A stretch of DNA of 23,358 nt from Actinomyces sp. (GTDB lineage Bacteria; Actinomycetota; Actinomycetes; Actinomycetales; Actinomycetaceae), in the NCBI RefSeq assembly GCF_030530635.1, contig NZ_JAUMUL010000054.1:1-23358 (forward strand), read 5' to 3'. Of this stretch, positions 23,311-23,358 are shown in pieces (position 1 is the stretch's first letter; each line of letters opens with the position of its first letter). Below the pieces are notes generated by a model. It did no database searches, was not told where the DNA came from, and was given only the letters and a program-made list of their open reading frames with translations. The translations under genes were made by a program, and so were the position numbers.

Positions 23311-23358
23311 CGAAGTGGCGTAGCAGATGGCGAAGCGGCGTAGCAGACCGGGAAGTGG
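23311..23358. repeat. 20-bp tandem repeat running off the right edge
   Basis: CGAAGTGGCGTAGCAGATGG (23311-23330) is followed by CGAAGCGGCGTAGCAGACCG (23331-23350) and the start of a third unit, GGAAGTGG. Units are 20 bases with four or so variable positions and no spacers, so this is not a CRISPR array. Confidence 0.75.

Larger units (their letters stand above)
22349..23358. other. Gene-poor, repeat-bearing right end of the window
   Basis: About one kilobase without a gene I would defend. Open frames here are short, and their translations are unlike known proteins. The stretch carries GGTCCAA repeats (22441-22914), a duplicated AAGCACCACGTT element, a 20-bp G/T-rich sequence shared with 13754-13773, an 11-bp inverted repeat (23236-23308) and a 20-bp tandem repeat that leaves the window at 23358. 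The repeats suggest a non-coding or decayed segment. Confidence 0.6.

Noticed and set aside
23311..23358. CRISPR array
   Set aside because: Units are contiguous 20-mers with no unique spacers and no cas genes in the window.

Overview
The window is GC-rich DNA from an actinobacterium. Actin-type features (CsoR-controlled copper efflux, Tat-type exported proteins, a WXG-motif protein, many apparently leaderless genes, 4-TMS holin-like and YwiC-like membrane proteins) point to a member of the Actinomycetaceae, probably Actinomyces-like. That placement is an inference from gene content and composition, not from a database search.

Layout. At the left edge is the 5' part of an exported protein gene (minus strand), apparently interrupted by what looks like an insertion-sequence end. 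Next is a compact copper operon on the minus strand, csoR-copZ-copA, with a palindromic CsoR-type operator sitting between the -35 and -10 boxes. A long imperfect inverted repeat and a proline-rich tail-anchored protein follow. At 6.1-12.2 kb lies a divergent carbohydrate locus. A substrate-binding lipoprotein and two permeases run leftward with no ATPase. A Tat-exported GH16-type glycoside hydrolase and a LacI-family regulator run rightward. A palindrome in the shared promoter region could be the operator.

From 12.2 to 15.4 kb are purB (adenylosuccinate lyase) and an AlbA_2/HATPase 'Schlafen-like' regulator split into two overlapping frames. That regulator is preceded by a helically phased array of five TGTAyAAGAr decamers that contain its likely promoter. 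At 15.4-17.0 kb a decayed GNAT gene reads in frame into a SAM methyltransferase, followed immediately by a membrane protein. At 17.26-19.53 kb is a two-gene unit: a 72-aa WXG-motif protein and a 683-aa alpha/beta hydrolase, resembling a type VII secretion substrate pair. The holin-like protein and an aromatic/histidinol-phosphate aminotransferase are divergent. A YwiC-like membrane protein converges on the aminotransferase. The last kilobase has no convincing gene and holds several short repeat families.

The best candidates for undescribed biology are the decamer array with its split AlbA/HATPase gene, the WXG-hydrolase pair, and the GH16/ABC/LacI locus. A window-wide pattern of NANNNT boxes 6-7 bases before start codons is also notable.
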